Counted from the stretch's first letter, positions 1 through 8,452 are shown. The stretch is 64,000 nt of DNA from Pseudomonas zanjanensis (GCF_014268745.2 NZ_JABWRB020000003.1:248001-312000); one strand, 5' to 3'. Notes: generated from the letters alone by a model not told the origin. Translations and numbers: made by a program.

Positions 1-1
1 A

Positions 2-76
2 ACTGCTGTTTACACGCAGACAAGCACAACGATGGATGAGGAACGAGTTCGTCCTTGGTGGAGGTTTTGGCGATGA
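2..76 (+). CDS. C-terminal end of an unidentified protein (truncated by window edge)
   Basis: An open frame enters from the left edge and stops at TGA 74-76. The last 24 residues end in a basic, tryptophan-rich tail, MDEERVRPWWRFWR. Only this tail is visible, so no family can be named. It could be a chance open frame, since the preceding sequence is outside the window. Between its stop and the terminator at 296 I see no other gene; the stretch 77-295 holds no recognisable motif. Confidence 0.35.
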   Translation, partial: TAVYTQTSTTMDEERVRPWWRFWR

Positions 77-295
77 CACTCCCAATTATCCAGCGAATGC
101 ATGCGATCAGTTTGCTGTGTCTTTTCTGTCTAAGCCGCTATGCGATTGCAGGAGCAAAAAGGGGATTTATATACATAACACACCGTCCGTCCGCTTTTAG
201 CCCGTTTGCGGCTTATCGCTAGAAAGAACCCTTGGGGGCCATGGGGAAACGATTCTAGGATATTCAGAAAATATCATCTGTTCCACGGATGGAAG

Positions 296-323
296 AAACC
301 CGACGCAAAACGTCGGGTTTTTT
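296..323 (+). terminator. Intrinsic terminator, possibly bidirectional
   Basis: A perfect 7-bp stem CCCGACG/CGTCGGG with loop CAAAA is followed by six T on the plus strand. It is preceded by an A-rich stretch that reads TTTCTTCC on the minus strand. It can therefore end plus-strand transcripts and also the DUF6124 transcript arriving from the right. A near copy lies at 5811-5838 beside a DUF6124 remnant. Confidence 0.75.
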
Positions 324-340
324 CGTTGAGAGATTAAATA

Positions 341-703
341 CTACTGCCGCGGCTCCACATTATCCAACACCCGATTCGCCAGCAACGAACGCAGCTCAAT
401 CAACTGCTGAATCCCCTGCGCCACATGACGCCTCGATCCCTCCAGATCAAACGCCAAATCACTCACCATCGCATCAGCCGAAGCCAGCGTCTCAGTGAGG
501 TTGGCGAGCAAACATTCGTTATCGAGGCCTTTCACGACGGCGTATAGCTGCCCCGGTTTGGGCTCGTCTTTGGATTTATCCGGTTTCGGTAGCAGGTAGT
601 GATCGAGCACCCGTTTGGTGGTTTCGTCTTGCTGCTTGGCTTTGGATTTTGCGGATGTAGAGGTGGAATCTGCTTCTGGCGGATTCGGAGTTATTTTGAA
701 CAT
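341..703 (-). CDS. DUF6124 family protein
   Basis: The 120-residue product has no signal peptide or membrane segment. It has a charged, Ser/Lys-rich N-terminal third (about residues 1-45) and a helical C-terminal part with the string MVSDLAFDLEGSRRHVAQG. From memory this matches the DUF6124 family, small proteins of unknown function common in Pseudomonas. The ATG at 703 has only a weak GAGAAG upstream. The nine bases touching the start codon (704-712) are perfectly complementary to a segment of the leader at 785-793, so translation may be controlled. A decayed paralogue lies at 5856-5957. The function is unknown. Confidence 0.8.
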   Translation of the reverse strand: MFKITPNPPEADSTSTSAKSKAKQQDETTKRVLDHYLLPKPDKSKDEPKPGQLYAVVKGLDNECLLANLTETLASADAMVSDLAFDLEGSRRHVAQGIQQLIELRSLLANRVLDNVEPRQ

Positions 704-900
704 AGGTATGTCTTCTCAGTTAGGCCGCAACCATTTCGCTACTAAACGATAGGGTGGCGGCTGTGCGCAGGTTAGTAGACCGGTGACATACCTAAAACCG
801 GCGCGCCCGAGGGCGCCATGCGCACAGCCACCATCGAGTGCAGGCGAATGCCTAACTGATGAGACTCATGCAGCCGATATGTCATCTGGGCTACTAAACC
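704..900 (-). promoter_or_regulatory. Structured leader of the DUF6124 gene with alternative pairings
   Basis: Reading the minus-strand RNA, a central segment (plus coordinates 770-793) can pair with an upstream segment at 876-900 (about 20 of 26 positions). Alternatively it can pair with two downstream segments: GCTACTAAAC at 738-747 (seven-base CTACTAA core) and the perfect nine-base complement at 704-712 that abuts the start codon. In addition GGCTGTGCGCA at 759-769 is the exact inverse of 819-829, which forms a strong stem. The two central pairings exclude each other, as in attenuators and riboswitches. No ligand or mechanism is known to me. Confidence 0.55.
772..885 (-). CDS. Possible 37-residue leader ORF
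   Basis: Inside the structured leader an ATG at 885 opens a 37-codon frame that ends in TAA at 772-774. The peptide begins MTYRLHESHQLG and ends PVLGMSPVY. Its last third encodes one arm of the long stem, and its stop codon lies in the loop, so a translating ribosome would break the structure. There is no clear Shine-Dalgarno sequence. It may be only a by-product of the palindrome; conservation of the peptide in other genomes would decide. Confidence 0.3.
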   Translation of the reverse strand: MTYRLHESHQLGIRLHSMVAVRMAPSGAPVLGMSPVY

Positions 901-1091
901 CGACCACTGATGGGCAGTGGCAGGAAGACAATAGAACCCCGGGACAAGGCGCACAAGCGGGCGGATTCTGGCGTAGTTGTAGGCAAAGGCGCAAGGATGC
1001 GTAGCTTGATAGAGGATGTAGGTGAGGGCTGTAGGAGGGAGGTTTTTTGGCGATTCGGGTGGTGTGTTCTGTGCTGGAACTGGGGTGATTT

Positions 1092-1252
1092 CATCGCGAG
1101 CAGGCTCGCTCCCACAGGGTTTTGTGTGGCACACAGTATTGATGAACACCACCGAACAAGTGTGGGAGCGGGCTTGCTTGCGAAGGCGTTGGTGCATTCA
1201 ACACTGATGCAAGCTGACCCACCGTATTCGCGAGCAGGCTCGCTCCCACAGG
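1092..1252. repeat. REP palindrome cluster (three units)
   Basis: Three copies of the GAGCGGGCTTGCTCGCGA-type palindrome occur at 1092-1117, 1161-1185 and 1227-1252, the outer two inverted relative to the middle one. They fill the gap between the DUF6124 leader and the DUF2790 gene. Longer open frames across 772-1290 come from these repeats and the leader palindrome. They are not genes. Confidence 0.85.
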
Positions 1253-1298
1253 GGATTTGCGGTGGCCAGGGAAATCGAACTCACCCCTGAGCCACGCC

Positions 1299-1565
1299 TC
1301 AGCTCCCTTCATTGTTGCAGCTGGCCCCGTGTTTGAGATACGTCAGGGCTTTCTGCACACCCATCGAATCAAGGTAGGTAATCCGCGCATTCACCAACCC
1401 GCAGGTCTGGCCGCCGTCTTCAGTCAACGAGATCACTTTGTCGATGTCCAGGTGGGTGCCGTAGGAATAGCTTTCGCTCGCTGCTTTGTCTTGGGCCAAG
1501 GCGGGTAATGCGCCGGCGCTCAGAGCGGTGATCAGGCAAGCCGTTGCGATGGTTTTCAGGTTCAT
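1299..1565 (-). CDS. DUF2790 domain-containing secreted small protein
   Basis: The 88-residue product has a Sec signal peptide (about residues 1-24, ending ALPALAQ). A short mature domain follows with YGTHLDIDKVISL and two cysteines (CGLVNARITYLDS... and ...GASC), the pattern of the Pseudomonas DUF2790 family. It is therefore probably periplasmic, with the cysteines able to form a disulphide. The function of the family is not established. The gene is transcribed divergently from the two-component pair at 1810, with about 245 bp between, so it may be a target of that regulator; this is inference from position only. Confidence 0.8.
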   Translation of the reverse strand: MNLKTIATACLITALSAGALPALAQDKAASESYSYGTHLDIDKVISLTEDGGQTCGLVNARITYLDSMGVQKALTYLKHGASCNNEGS

Positions 1566-1809
1566 GGTCGTTTCCCTTCAATGAGTTGGATGGCGCTCAT
1601 TAAAGGCCCATGACGTATCTCGGCTGTGTCGAAAAAACGCCGTGGTTGGATGCGTACGTATCTGAGGTGAATTGCGATACAGATCGATACAATCGCCACT
1701 GTTTTTTGCTTATTTCGGGCTGGATAGGCTGGACGACGATGCGCTGCCAACCGGCAACACGGCATCGTCACACTGCGCAAATCGATGCGCGCATTTCGGA
1801 GAGCAGGGC

Positions 1810-2550
1810 ATGGAACATGTCGATCACGTATTGATCGTGGATGATGATCGGGAAATCAGGGAACTGGTCGGCAACTACTTGGTGAAGAATGGCCTGCGCA
1901 CCACCGTGGTCGCCGATGGGCGTCAGATGCGGGCCTTTCTCGAAGCCAATCAGGTGGACCTGATCGTGCTCGACATCATGATGCCGGGGGATGACGGGCT
2001 GCTGTTGTGCCGCGAGCTGCGCGCCGGCAAGCACAAGGCGACACCGGTGCTGATGCTGACGGCTCGCAGCGACGAGACCGACCGCATCATTGGCCTGGAA
2101 ATGGGTGCCGACGATTACCTGGCCAAACCCTTCGCGGCCCGGGAGCTGCTGGCGCGCATCAACGCGGTGCTGCGGCGCACGCGCATGCTGCCGCCCAACT
2201 TTGTCGTCACCGAAAGCGGCCGCATGCTCAAGTTCGGCCGCTGGCGCCTCGACACCACTGCTCGCCATCTGCTCGATGAAGACGACACGCTGGTCTCGCT
2301 GAGCGGCGCCGAGTACCGGCTGCTGCGGGTGTTTCTCGATCATCCTCAGCGGGTGCTGAGCCGCGACCAGTTGCTCAACCTGACCCAGGGCCGTGACGCG
2401 GACATCTTCGACCGTTCCATTGATTTGCTGGTCAGTCGCGTGCGTCAGCGCTTGCTGGATGACGCCCGCGAGCCGCTCTACTTGAAGACGGTGCGCAATG
2501 AAGGCTACGTCTTTACCTTTGCGGTGGAAATGCTTGAGGAGCAGGCATGA
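1810..2550 (+). CDS. OmpR-family response regulator
   Basis: This 246-residue DNA-binding response regulator has a receiver domain (about 5-120) with the acidic pair DDD at 11-13, phospho-acceptor Asp55 (LIVLDIMMPG) and the conserved Lys of LAKPF. A winged-helix Trans_reg_C domain occupies about 145-235, with LSGAEYRLL and VRNEGYVF motifs. I use the ATG at 1810 because the homology begins there; the frame is open further upstream to 1672 but without family-like sequence. The stop overlaps the histidine kinase start by 4 bp, so the two are translationally coupled. The signal sensed is unknown. Confidence 0.9.
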   Translation: MEHVDHVLIVDDDREIRELVGNYLVKNGLRTTVVADGRQMRAFLEANQVDLIVLDIMMPGDDGLLLCRELRAGKHKATPVLMLTARSDETDRIIGLEMGADDYLAKPFAARELLARINAVLRRTRMLPPNFVVTESGRMLKFGRWRLDTTARHLLDEDDTLVSLSGAEYRLLRVFLDHPQRVLSRDQLLNLTQGRDADIFDRSIDLLVSRVRQRLLDDAREPLYLKTVRNEGYVFTFAVEMLEEQA

Positions 2551-3860
2551 AACTCCCGTTGCAATGGCCTCGCACGCTGGCCTCGCGGTTGTGGCTGGTG
2601 TTCCTGGTCGGCCTGATACTCGCACAGGCCCTGACCTTCGCAGCCCAGTACTACGAACGCTACGAAAGCACCAAGACGGCGATGTTGGGCAACTTCGAAC
2701 ACGACACGGCGACGTCCATCGCCATCCTCGACCGTCTGCCTGCCGACGAGCGCCTGGCATGGACCAAACGCTTGCAGCGTCGCAATTATGATTATTTGCT
2801 GCGCGAGCATGATCCCGGCATTCCACTCACGTCGAACGATCTCGCGGCGACGGCGGCGCAATCCCTGCAAGTCTCGCTGGGCCGCAACTATGACCTGACC
2901 TTTGTCGAGATCCCGGGCCCACGCCAGCATTTTCAAGCCCAGGTGCGACTGGCCGACGGCAGCCCGGTGACCATTGATGTGCGTCCCTCGGTCAGGCCAT
3001 TGTCGCCCTGGTTGCCCTTTGTCCTGTTCGGTCAGTTGCTGTTGATGATCGGCTGCACCTGGCTGGCCGTGCGCATCGCCATACGCCCCCTCAGTCGACT
3101 GGCCGAGGCGGTCGAGAACCTCGACCCGAACGCCCATCCCGTGCCGTTGGATGAAACCGGTCCACGGGAAGTGGCCTACGCCGCTCGCGCCTTTAACAGC
3201 ATGCAGGCGCGCATTGCCGCGTACCTCAAAGAGCGCATGCAATTGCTCGCGGCGATTTCCCACGACTTGCAGACGCCCATCACGCGCATGAAGCTGCGCG
3301 CCGAGTTCATGGACGACTCGGTAGAGAAAGACAAACTGGGCAACGACCTCAACGAGATCGAGCACCTGGTGCGCGAGGGCGTCGCTTATGCGCGCAGTGT
3401 CCATGGTGCGACGGAGACCAGTTGCCGCATCAGTCTGGATTCTTTTCTCGACAGCCTGGTGTGCGACTACCAGGACACCGGCCGGGAGGTCAGCCTGCGC
3501 GGCCAGAACGGCGCGATCATCGAGACAAGGCCCCATGCGCTGCGGCGTATTCTGGTGAATCTGGTGGATAACGCGCTGAAGTACGCCGGCACCGCCGAGG
3601 TGGAAATCGGCGGCCATGCGAGCACTGGCGTTTCCATCAGCGTGCTTGATCGAGGGCCGGGCATTCCCGAGGAGATCCTGGCCGAGGTGGTGAAGCCGTT
3701 CTATCGGGTGGAAAGCTCCCGCAACCGCAGTTCTGGCGGCACCGGCCTGGGCCTTGCCATCGCCCAGCAGTTGACCGTCGCGATTGGTGGAACGCTGAGC
3801 CTGCGCAACCGCGACGGCGGTGGTCTTTGCGTGACCCTCGATTTCGGCGGCGATCAGTAG
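2547..3860 (+). CDS. Sensor histidine kinase (EnvZ-like architecture)
   Basis: The 437-residue inner-membrane kinase has TM1 at about 12-32, a periplasmic domain of about 120 residues, TM2 at about 155-178 and a HAMP linker to about 230. An HisKA box follows with His239 (ISHDLQTPITR), then an HATPase_c domain with N-box NLVDNALKY, DRGPGIP and GGTGLGLAIA. It phosphorylates the regulator encoded just upstream. DLQTP replaces the more usual ELRTP in the H-box, a variant that occurs in EnvZ-type kinases. The start overlaps the regulator stop (ATGA). Confidence 0.9.
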   Translation: MKLPLQWPRTLASRLWLVFLVGLILAQALTFAAQYYERYESTKTAMLGNFEHDTATSIAILDRLPADERLAWTKRLQRRNYDYLLREHDPGIPLTSNDLAATAAQSLQVSLGRNYDLTFVEIPGPRQHFQAQVRLADGSPVTIDVRPSVRPLSPWLPFVLFGQLLLMIGCTWLAVRIAIRPLSRLAEAVENLDPNAHPVPLDETGPREVAYAARAFNSMQARIAAYLKERMQLLAAISHDLQTPITRMKLRAEFMDDSVEKDKLGNDLNEIEHLVREGVAYARSVHGATETSCRISLDSFLDSLVCDYQDTGREVSLRGQNGAIIETRPHALRRILVNLVDNALKYAGTAEVEIGGHASTGVSISVLDRGPGIPEEILAEVVKPFYRVESSRNRSSGGTGLGLAIAQQLTVAIGGTLSLRNRDGGGLCVTLDFGGDQ

Positions 3861-4052
3861 GCCGCGCTGGCTGCACGTCAGGAACAGTGGCATGCATTTG
3901 TAAGCCACTGTATCCAGCGCATCTACAGACTCAAAACAACGCATAACGGCCGGGTGTAGAACATTTCCGGTATACATGCCGCTGCAAGAATGCTCCCCAT
4001 CAAGTCGCCATCGGATCCCCGGTGGCGAGCCATGACCTAAGGAGATCTTGCA

Positions 4053-4913
4053 ATGAATACCCAGTCCTCCCGCGCTCAAGCAGCCAGCTACATCACCACC
4101 CCGGATGGCGTACAGCTCTATTACAAGGACTGGGGCCCGAAAGATGGACCAGTTGTCACCTTCAGCCACGGCTGGCCGCTGAATTCCGATAGCTGGGAAT
4201 CGCAGATGCTGTTCCTGGCGGACCAAGGCTATCGGGTGATCGCCCACGACCGCCGCGGCCATGGCCGTTCCAGCCAGCCGTGGGAAGGCAACGACATGGA
4301 TCACTATGCCGATGACCTGGCCGCTGTGATCAACACCCTGGACCTTAACGACGTCACCTTGGTGGGTTTCTCGACCGGGGGTGGCGAAATCACCCGCTAC
4401 ATCGGCCGCCACGGCACCGACCGGGTGAAGAAAGCCGCACTGATCAGCGCCGTTCCGCCGATGATGCTCCAGACCGAAGACTACCCAGGCGGCCTGCCGA
4501 TCGAGGTGTTCGACGGCCTGCGCAAGGCCTCGCTGCACAACCGCTCGCAGCTGTATCGCGACATCGCGTCTGGCCCGTTCTTCGGCTTCAACCGCGACGG
4601 GGCGAACGTCTCCCAGGGGCTGATCGATTCGTTCTGGGTGCAGGGCATGCAAGCGGGCCACAAGAATACCTATGACTGCATCGCGGCGTTCTCGGCGACG
4701 GACTTCCGCGCCGACCTGGCCAAGTTCGACGTGCCGACACTGATCGTACATGGCGACGACGACCAGATCGTCCCGATTGACGCCTCCGCCCATGCCGCCG
4801 CTGAGTTGGTGCAGAACGCCGAGTTGATCGTCTATCCGGGCGCGCCGCACGGCCTGACCGACACCCACAAGGACCGCCTCAATCAAGATCTGTTGGATTT
4901 CCTGGCTAAGTAA
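4053..4913 (+). CDS. Alpha/beta hydrolase, non-haem chloroperoxidase/arylesterase type
   Basis: The 286-residue cytosolic alpha/beta-hydrolase has the oxyanion motif SHGWPL (about 38-43), nucleophile Ser107 in GFSTGG, an acidic residue in the HGDDDQIVP stretch (about 235) and a C-terminal His in GAPHGL. This layout and the YYKDWG start are typical of cofactor-free haloperoxidase/esterases. TAAGGAG precedes the ATG at good spacing. It is followed after 38 bp by a second, exported hydrolase, so they are probably one operon. The natural substrate cannot be told from sequence. Confidence 0.88.
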   Translation: MNTQSSRAQAASYITTPDGVQLYYKDWGPKDGPVVTFSHGWPLNSDSWESQMLFLADQGYRVIAHDRRGHGRSSQPWEGNDMDHYADDLAAVINTLDLNDVTLVGFSTGGGEITRYIGRHGTDRVKKAALISAVPPMMLQTEDYPGGLPIEVFDGLRKASLHNRSQLYRDIASGPFFGFNRDGANVSQGLIDSFWVQGMQAGHKNTYDCIAAFSATDFRADLAKFDVPTLIVHGDDDQIVPIDASAHAAAELVQNAELIVYPGAPHGLTDTHKDRLNQDLLDFLAK

Positions 4914-4951
4914 GCCCATCGCATCCTCCGATAAATGAAAAAGGAATGATC

Positions 4952-5758
4952 ATGCTCACTATCAAATCGCTGTTGGCCGTCACCATCACCGCTGCGCTGG
5001 CACTGACATCCGTTCAAAACGCAACCGCCGCGCAACCCGACGCCGCCAAGCCCACCATCGTGCTGGTGCATGGCGCCTTCGCCGAATCGTCCAGCTGGAA
5101 TGGCGTTGCCGCCCAGTTGCTGAACCAGGGTTATCCGGTCGTTGCCGCGGCCAACCCGCTGCGCGGCGTGAAGCAGGACGCCGATTACGTCGCCGATATC
5201 GTCGAGCAAACCGCTGGCCCGGTGATCCTGGTGGGTCATTCCTACGGCGGCGCCGTGATCACTAACGCCGTGCATAACAACCCCAAGGTCAAGGGGCTCG
5301 TCTATGTCGCAGCCTTCGCGCCGGACAAAGGTGAAACCGCCATCGAACTGTCCGGTCGCTACCCTGGCGGCACCCTTGGCCCGACCTTGGCGGCTCCGGT
5401 GCAGTTGGACGACGGCAATAAGGATCTCTACATCCAGCAGGACAAATTCGGCCAACAGTTTGCCGCCGACGTCCCAGCGGCTGATTCCGCGCTGATGGCT
5501 GCGACACAACGCCCAATCAGCGAGGCGGCCTTGAAGGAAGCGTCTGGCGACCCGGCCTGGAAAACACTGCCGTCCTGGTTCATCTACGGCTCGGCGGACA
5601 AGAACATCCCCGAGGCGGCCCTGAAGTTCATGGCCGAACGCGCCGGCTCGAAAAAGACTGTCACCGTTCCAGGGGCTTCCCATGTGGTGATGACGTCGAA
5701 TCCGGGGAAGGTTGCGGAGCTGATCGTTGAGGCGGCGCAGGCCAGTTCCAAGGGGTGA
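4952..5758 (+). CDS. Secreted alpha/beta hydrolase
   Basis: A signal peptide (about residues 1-28, ending NATAA) precedes an alpha/beta-hydrolase fold with LVHGAFAESSSW, nucleophile Ser97 in GHSYGG, and a C-terminal His in GASHVVM. I choose the ATG at 4952 over the in-frame ATG at 4946. AAGGA at 4941-4945 is six bases from the former but touches the latter. The predicted location is periplasmic. It resembles the EstC-like alpha/beta hydrolases; the substrate is unknown. It probably forms an operon with the hydrolase at 4053. Confidence 0.85.
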   Translation: MLTIKSLLAVTITAALALTSVQNATAAQPDAAKPTIVLVHGAFAESSSWNGVAAQLLNQGYPVVAAANPLRGVKQDADYVADIVEQTAGPVILVGHSYGGAVITNAVHNNPKVKGLVYVAAFAPDKGETAIELSGRYPGGTLGPTLAAPVQLDDGNKDLYIQQDKFGQQFAADVPAADSALMAATQRPISEAALKEASGDPAWKTLPSWFIYGSADKNIPEAALKFMAERAGSKKTVTVPGASHVVMTSNPGKVAELIVEAAQASSKG

Positions 5759-5810
5759 TCATGTGAAGCGGGGCGACTGACCCTCATCCGTTGGCCTTCG
5801 AGAAGACCAA

Positions 5811-5838
5811 AAACCCGGCACAGGTGGCCGGGTTTTTT
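5811..5838 (+). terminator. Intrinsic terminator of the hydrolase pair
   Basis: The stem CCCGGC/GCCGGG with a 7-base loop is followed by TTTTTTCG, 53 bp after the second hydrolase stop. Together with its right flank (ATAAATACTATTGCCGCGG) it copies the terminator region at 296-350. Confidence 0.8.
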
Positions 5839-5855
5839 CGTTGGGGGCATAAATA

Positions 5856-5957
5856 CTATTGCCGCGGTTCTACGACCTCAGCTCAATCAGCGGCTAGTAC
5901 CCTGCACCACATGACGCCTCGATCCATCCAGAACAAATGCCAGGTCACTCACCATGG
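5856..5957 (-). pseudogene. Decayed 3' end of a second DUF6124 gene
   Basis: The minus strand encodes MVSDLAFVLDGSRRHVVQGT, almost the same as the C-terminal string of the DUF6124 protein at 341-703. At the DNA level the stop-codon region, ACATGACGCCTCGATCC and TCACTCACCAT are shared with 341-475. About 27 bp are missing before the stop. To the right the similarity ends abruptly where a REP-bearing unit begins, so the 5' two-thirds of the gene is absent. It is non-functional. Confidence 0.7.
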
Positions 5958-6009
5958 CGGCGCACAGTGTGCAGCCTTGGGCTCGGTATTCGGCTCGACA
6001 CAAACCCCC

Positions 6010-6131
6010 TGTGGCGAGGGAGCTTGCTCCCGCTGGCCTGCGCAGCAGGCCCCTGCATTCCTCCAGGCAAACCGCATCGCCCGGTGTTGCGACTGCTGCG
6101 CAGTCGAGCGGGAGCAAGCTCCCTCGCCACG
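6010..6131. repeat. REP pair (REPIN), GGCGAGGGAGCTTGCTCCCGCT type
   Basis: Two inverted copies of the TGTGGCGAGGGAGCTTGC palindrome are joined by a GCGCAGCAGG/CTGCTGCGCAG inner stem. The sequence from about 5965 to 6150, including GGTATTCGGCTCGACA, is the same unit that occurs four times at 8591-9880 downstream of the TonB receptor gene. Confidence 0.85.
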
Positions 6132-6196
6132 GGGGCTGTCTGGGCTGACCAAACCGCTGTCCAAATTTTTATGGCAACGAGCCATTAGTATAGATA

Positions 6197-6222
6197 ATCC
6201 ATCTGCGAATCATTAGCATTAG
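6197..6222 (+). promoter_or_regulatory. Candidate Fur box
   Basis: About 40-60 bp upstream of the TonB receptor start lies an AT-rich stretch GCGAATCATTAGCATT, next to GATAATCC. It resembles the Fur consensus built of GATAAT/ATTATC hexamers in its AATCATT core. Iron control of a siderophore receptor is expected. The match is imperfect. Confidence 0.45.
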
Positions 6223-6259
6223 TGGCATTGGCTTCCCGTTTCCGCAGGTACTCCCCTCC

Positions 6260-8452
6260 ATGCTATTTCCATCTCGCCTTACCTTGCTTGCTATGTGCTG
6301 CTCAGTCAGTTTTCTTGCCCAGGCGGCAGAGCCTATTGAATTGGGCGTGACCGACGTGACTGCCGATGCGATCAAACCCAACTCCAACACACTACCAGCG
6401 CCCTATGCGGGTGGTCAGGTGGCGAGTGGAGGCCAGATGGGGGTGCTGGGTAATCAGGACAATATGGATGTCCCGTTCGTGATGACCAGTTACACCTCGC
6501 AGTTGATCGAAGATCAACAAGCGGAAGACGTGGGTGATGTGCTGCTCAACGATCCGTCGGTGCGTCAATCCTATGGGTTTGGTAACCAATCCCAGGTGTT
6601 CGTGATTCGAGGCCTGCCGCTTGCCAGCGACGACATTTCCTACAACGGGCTGTACGGCGTTTTACCCCGTCAAATTCTGTCGACGGATGCGATCGAGCGT
6701 GTCGAGGTGTTCAAGGGCCCCAACGCGTTTATCAACGGTGTCAGTCCGACGGGCTCGGGCCTTGGGGGCGGCGTCAACCTGCAGCCCAAACGCGCGGAGG
6801 ATGTTCCGACGCGTCGCTATACCCAGGACATCAGCACCGATGGCCGCATTGGCGAGCATTTGGATATCGGGCAGCGATTCGGCGAGGACAACCGCTTTGG
6901 CGCCCGGTTGAACCTGAGCCAGCGCGAAGGTGATACAGCGATCGACAACCAGGATCAGCGCACCAAGTTGTTCGTGGCGGGCTTGGACTATCGAGGTGAT
7001 GACTTCCGCGTTTCCACCGATTTCGGCTACCAGAAACAGCGTATCAACGGCCTGCGTAACTCGGTGAATATCGGCAGCGCCACCCGCATTCCCACGGCTC
7101 CGCACGCGAGCCACAATTTTGGCCAGGACTGGACTTACTCCGAAACCGAAGACACCTTCGGCATGGTTCGTGGCGATTGGGATTTGAACGAAAACTGGAC
7201 CGCCTACCTGGCTGGCGGTGTAAAGCACACCCGAGAAACTGGGGTCTACGCCACACCGACACTGGTCGGCAATCACGGTGTCGCGACGATTGGCGGCTCG
7301 GAAATTCCTCACAATGAAGACAACACATCGTTCAGTGGCGGGTTGAATGGGCGCTTCAACACGGGCCCTGTTTCCCACCAGGTTGCGATCGGCGGCTCAA
7401 CGATCTGGACCGAGCAGGAAAACGCCTACACGTTCTATCGCTCCGTTACCGGGAACAGCAATATTTACGACACCCCGAAGCTCCCCAAGCCGACGGCGGT
7501 GTCCAGCACCGGCGGTGAAATGGGCGATCCCGGGGTGACCGGCAAAACCCGCAACCGTAGCCTGGCGATTTCCGACACAGTGGGCTTGTTCGATGACACG
7601 TTGCTGGTCACTTATGGTGTTCGTCGTCAGCAGTTGCGTGTCGAAAACTATAAGTACGATGGCACCACTTCAAACGGTGTCGCCAATCCAGCAAACGATG
7701 GCAGCCGCAGCACGCTCTACGATGAAGCCGTTACCACGCCGGTTTACGGCATCGTCTACAAACCTGTGGAGAGCGTGTCGCTCTACGCCAACCGAATCGA
7801 AGGCCTTGCAAAAGGGCCCGTGGCGTCCGGTTCAGGCATCACCAACCTGGGCCAAGCCTTTCCCCCTGGCCGCACTAAACAGTTGGAAGCGGGCATCAAG
7901 CTGGACATGCAAACCTTTGGGGCCAACGTGGGTGTTTTCCGCATCGAGAAACCCTCCGATGGTTACGTCGACAACGCGCGGAACCTCTATGTGCGTGATG
8001 GCGAGCAGGTCAACAAGGGGCTGGAGATCAGCGTGTTCGGCGAGCCCATCGACGGCCTCCGGTTGATGGCCGGCGGCACCCGCATGACGTCCGAACTCAA
8101 AAACACCGCGGGCGGCCTCAACGATGGCAACCACGCCATCGGCGTGCCGACGTTTCAGCTCAATGCCAGCGTGGATTGGGATGTCCCGGGTATCGAAGGT
8201 GCCGCGCTCAGCGCGAGGATGTTGCGCACGGGCGGGCAGTACGCTGACCAGGCCAACAACCTGAGCTTGCCGACCTGGAACCGTTTCGACGCGGGCGCAC
8301 GTTATAAGATGAAATTCGTGGAGAAAGACCTGACGTTGCGCGTCAATGTGGAGAACATTACCGATAAGAACTACTGGGCCTCGGCCAACGGCGGCTACCT
8401 TTCGCAGGGGGATCCGCGGTTGGTGAAGTTTTCGGGGACTGTTGATTTCTGA
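6260..8452 (+). CDS. TonB-dependent siderophore receptor
   Basis: The 730-residue outer-membrane receptor has a signal peptide (about 1-23, ending FLAQA). A plug domain spans about 65-190 with FVIRGLPL, IERVEVFKGPNAF and a Gly-rich GSGLGGGVNL. A 22-strand barrel follows with the family C-terminus LVKFSGTVDF ending in aromatic Phe. No N-terminal STN signalling domain is present, so it is a transport-only receptor. The sequence style suggests the ferrichrome-receptor-like (FcuA) group, but the ligand is uncertain. It stands alone, with no adjacent sigma factor or ABC genes, and is bracketed by direct copies of a REP-bearing unit. Confidence 0.9.
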   Translation: MLFPSRLTLLAMCCSVSFLAQAAEPIELGVTDVTADAIKPNSNTLPAPYAGGQVASGGQMGVLGNQDNMDVPFVMTSYTSQLIEDQQAEDVGDVLLNDPSVRQSYGFGNQSQVFVIRGLPLASDDISYNGLYGVLPRQILSTDAIERVEVFKGPNAFINGVSPTGSGLGGGVNLQPKRAEDVPTRRYTQDISTDGRIGEHLDIGQRFGEDNRFGARLNLSQREGDTAIDNQDQRTKLFVAGLDYRGDDFRVSTDFGYQKQRINGLRNSVNIGSATRIPTAPHASHNFGQDWTYSETEDTFGMVRGDWDLNENWTAYLAGGVKHTRETGVYATPTLVGNHGVATIGGSEIPHNEDNTSFSGGLNGRFNTGPVSHQVAIGGSTIWTEQENAYTFYRSVTGNSNIYDTPKLPKPTAVSSTGGEMGDPGVTGKTRNRSLAISDTVGLFDDTLLVTYGVRRQQLRVENYKYDGTTSNGVANPANDGSRSTLYDEAVTTPVYGIVYKPVESVSLYANRIEGLAKGPVASGSGITNLGQAFPPGRTKQLEAGIKLDMQTFGANVGVFRIEKPSDGYVDNARNLYVRDGEQVNKGLEISVFGEPIDGLRLMAGGTRMTSELKNTAGGLNDGNHAIGVPTFQLNASVDWDVPGIEGAALSARMLRTGGQYADQANNLSLPTWNRFDAGARYKMKFVEKDLTLRVNVENITDKNYWASANGGYLSQGDPRLVKFSGTVDF

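Noticed and set aside
1..300. tmRNA or tRNA gene with phage attachment site at the window start
   Set aside because: No cloverleaf, CCA end or TTCAATC/TTCGANTC T-loop string was found.
772..1197. Open frames of 126-141 codons on both strands between DUF6124 and DUF2790
   Set aside because: They run through the leader palindrome and the REP cluster; the codons are translations of repeats and no SD or family is visible. Only the 37-codon leader ORF is kept as a low-confidence feature.
2505..4919. 804-codon minus-strand frame across the histidine kinase and hydrolase genes
   Set aside because: It lies opposite two well-supported genes with intact motifs; long antisense frames are common in high-G+C DNA.
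6260..8452. FecA-type receptor with sigma/anti-sigma signalling
   Set aside because: The mature N-terminus has no STN domain and no sigma or anti-sigma gene is adjacent.
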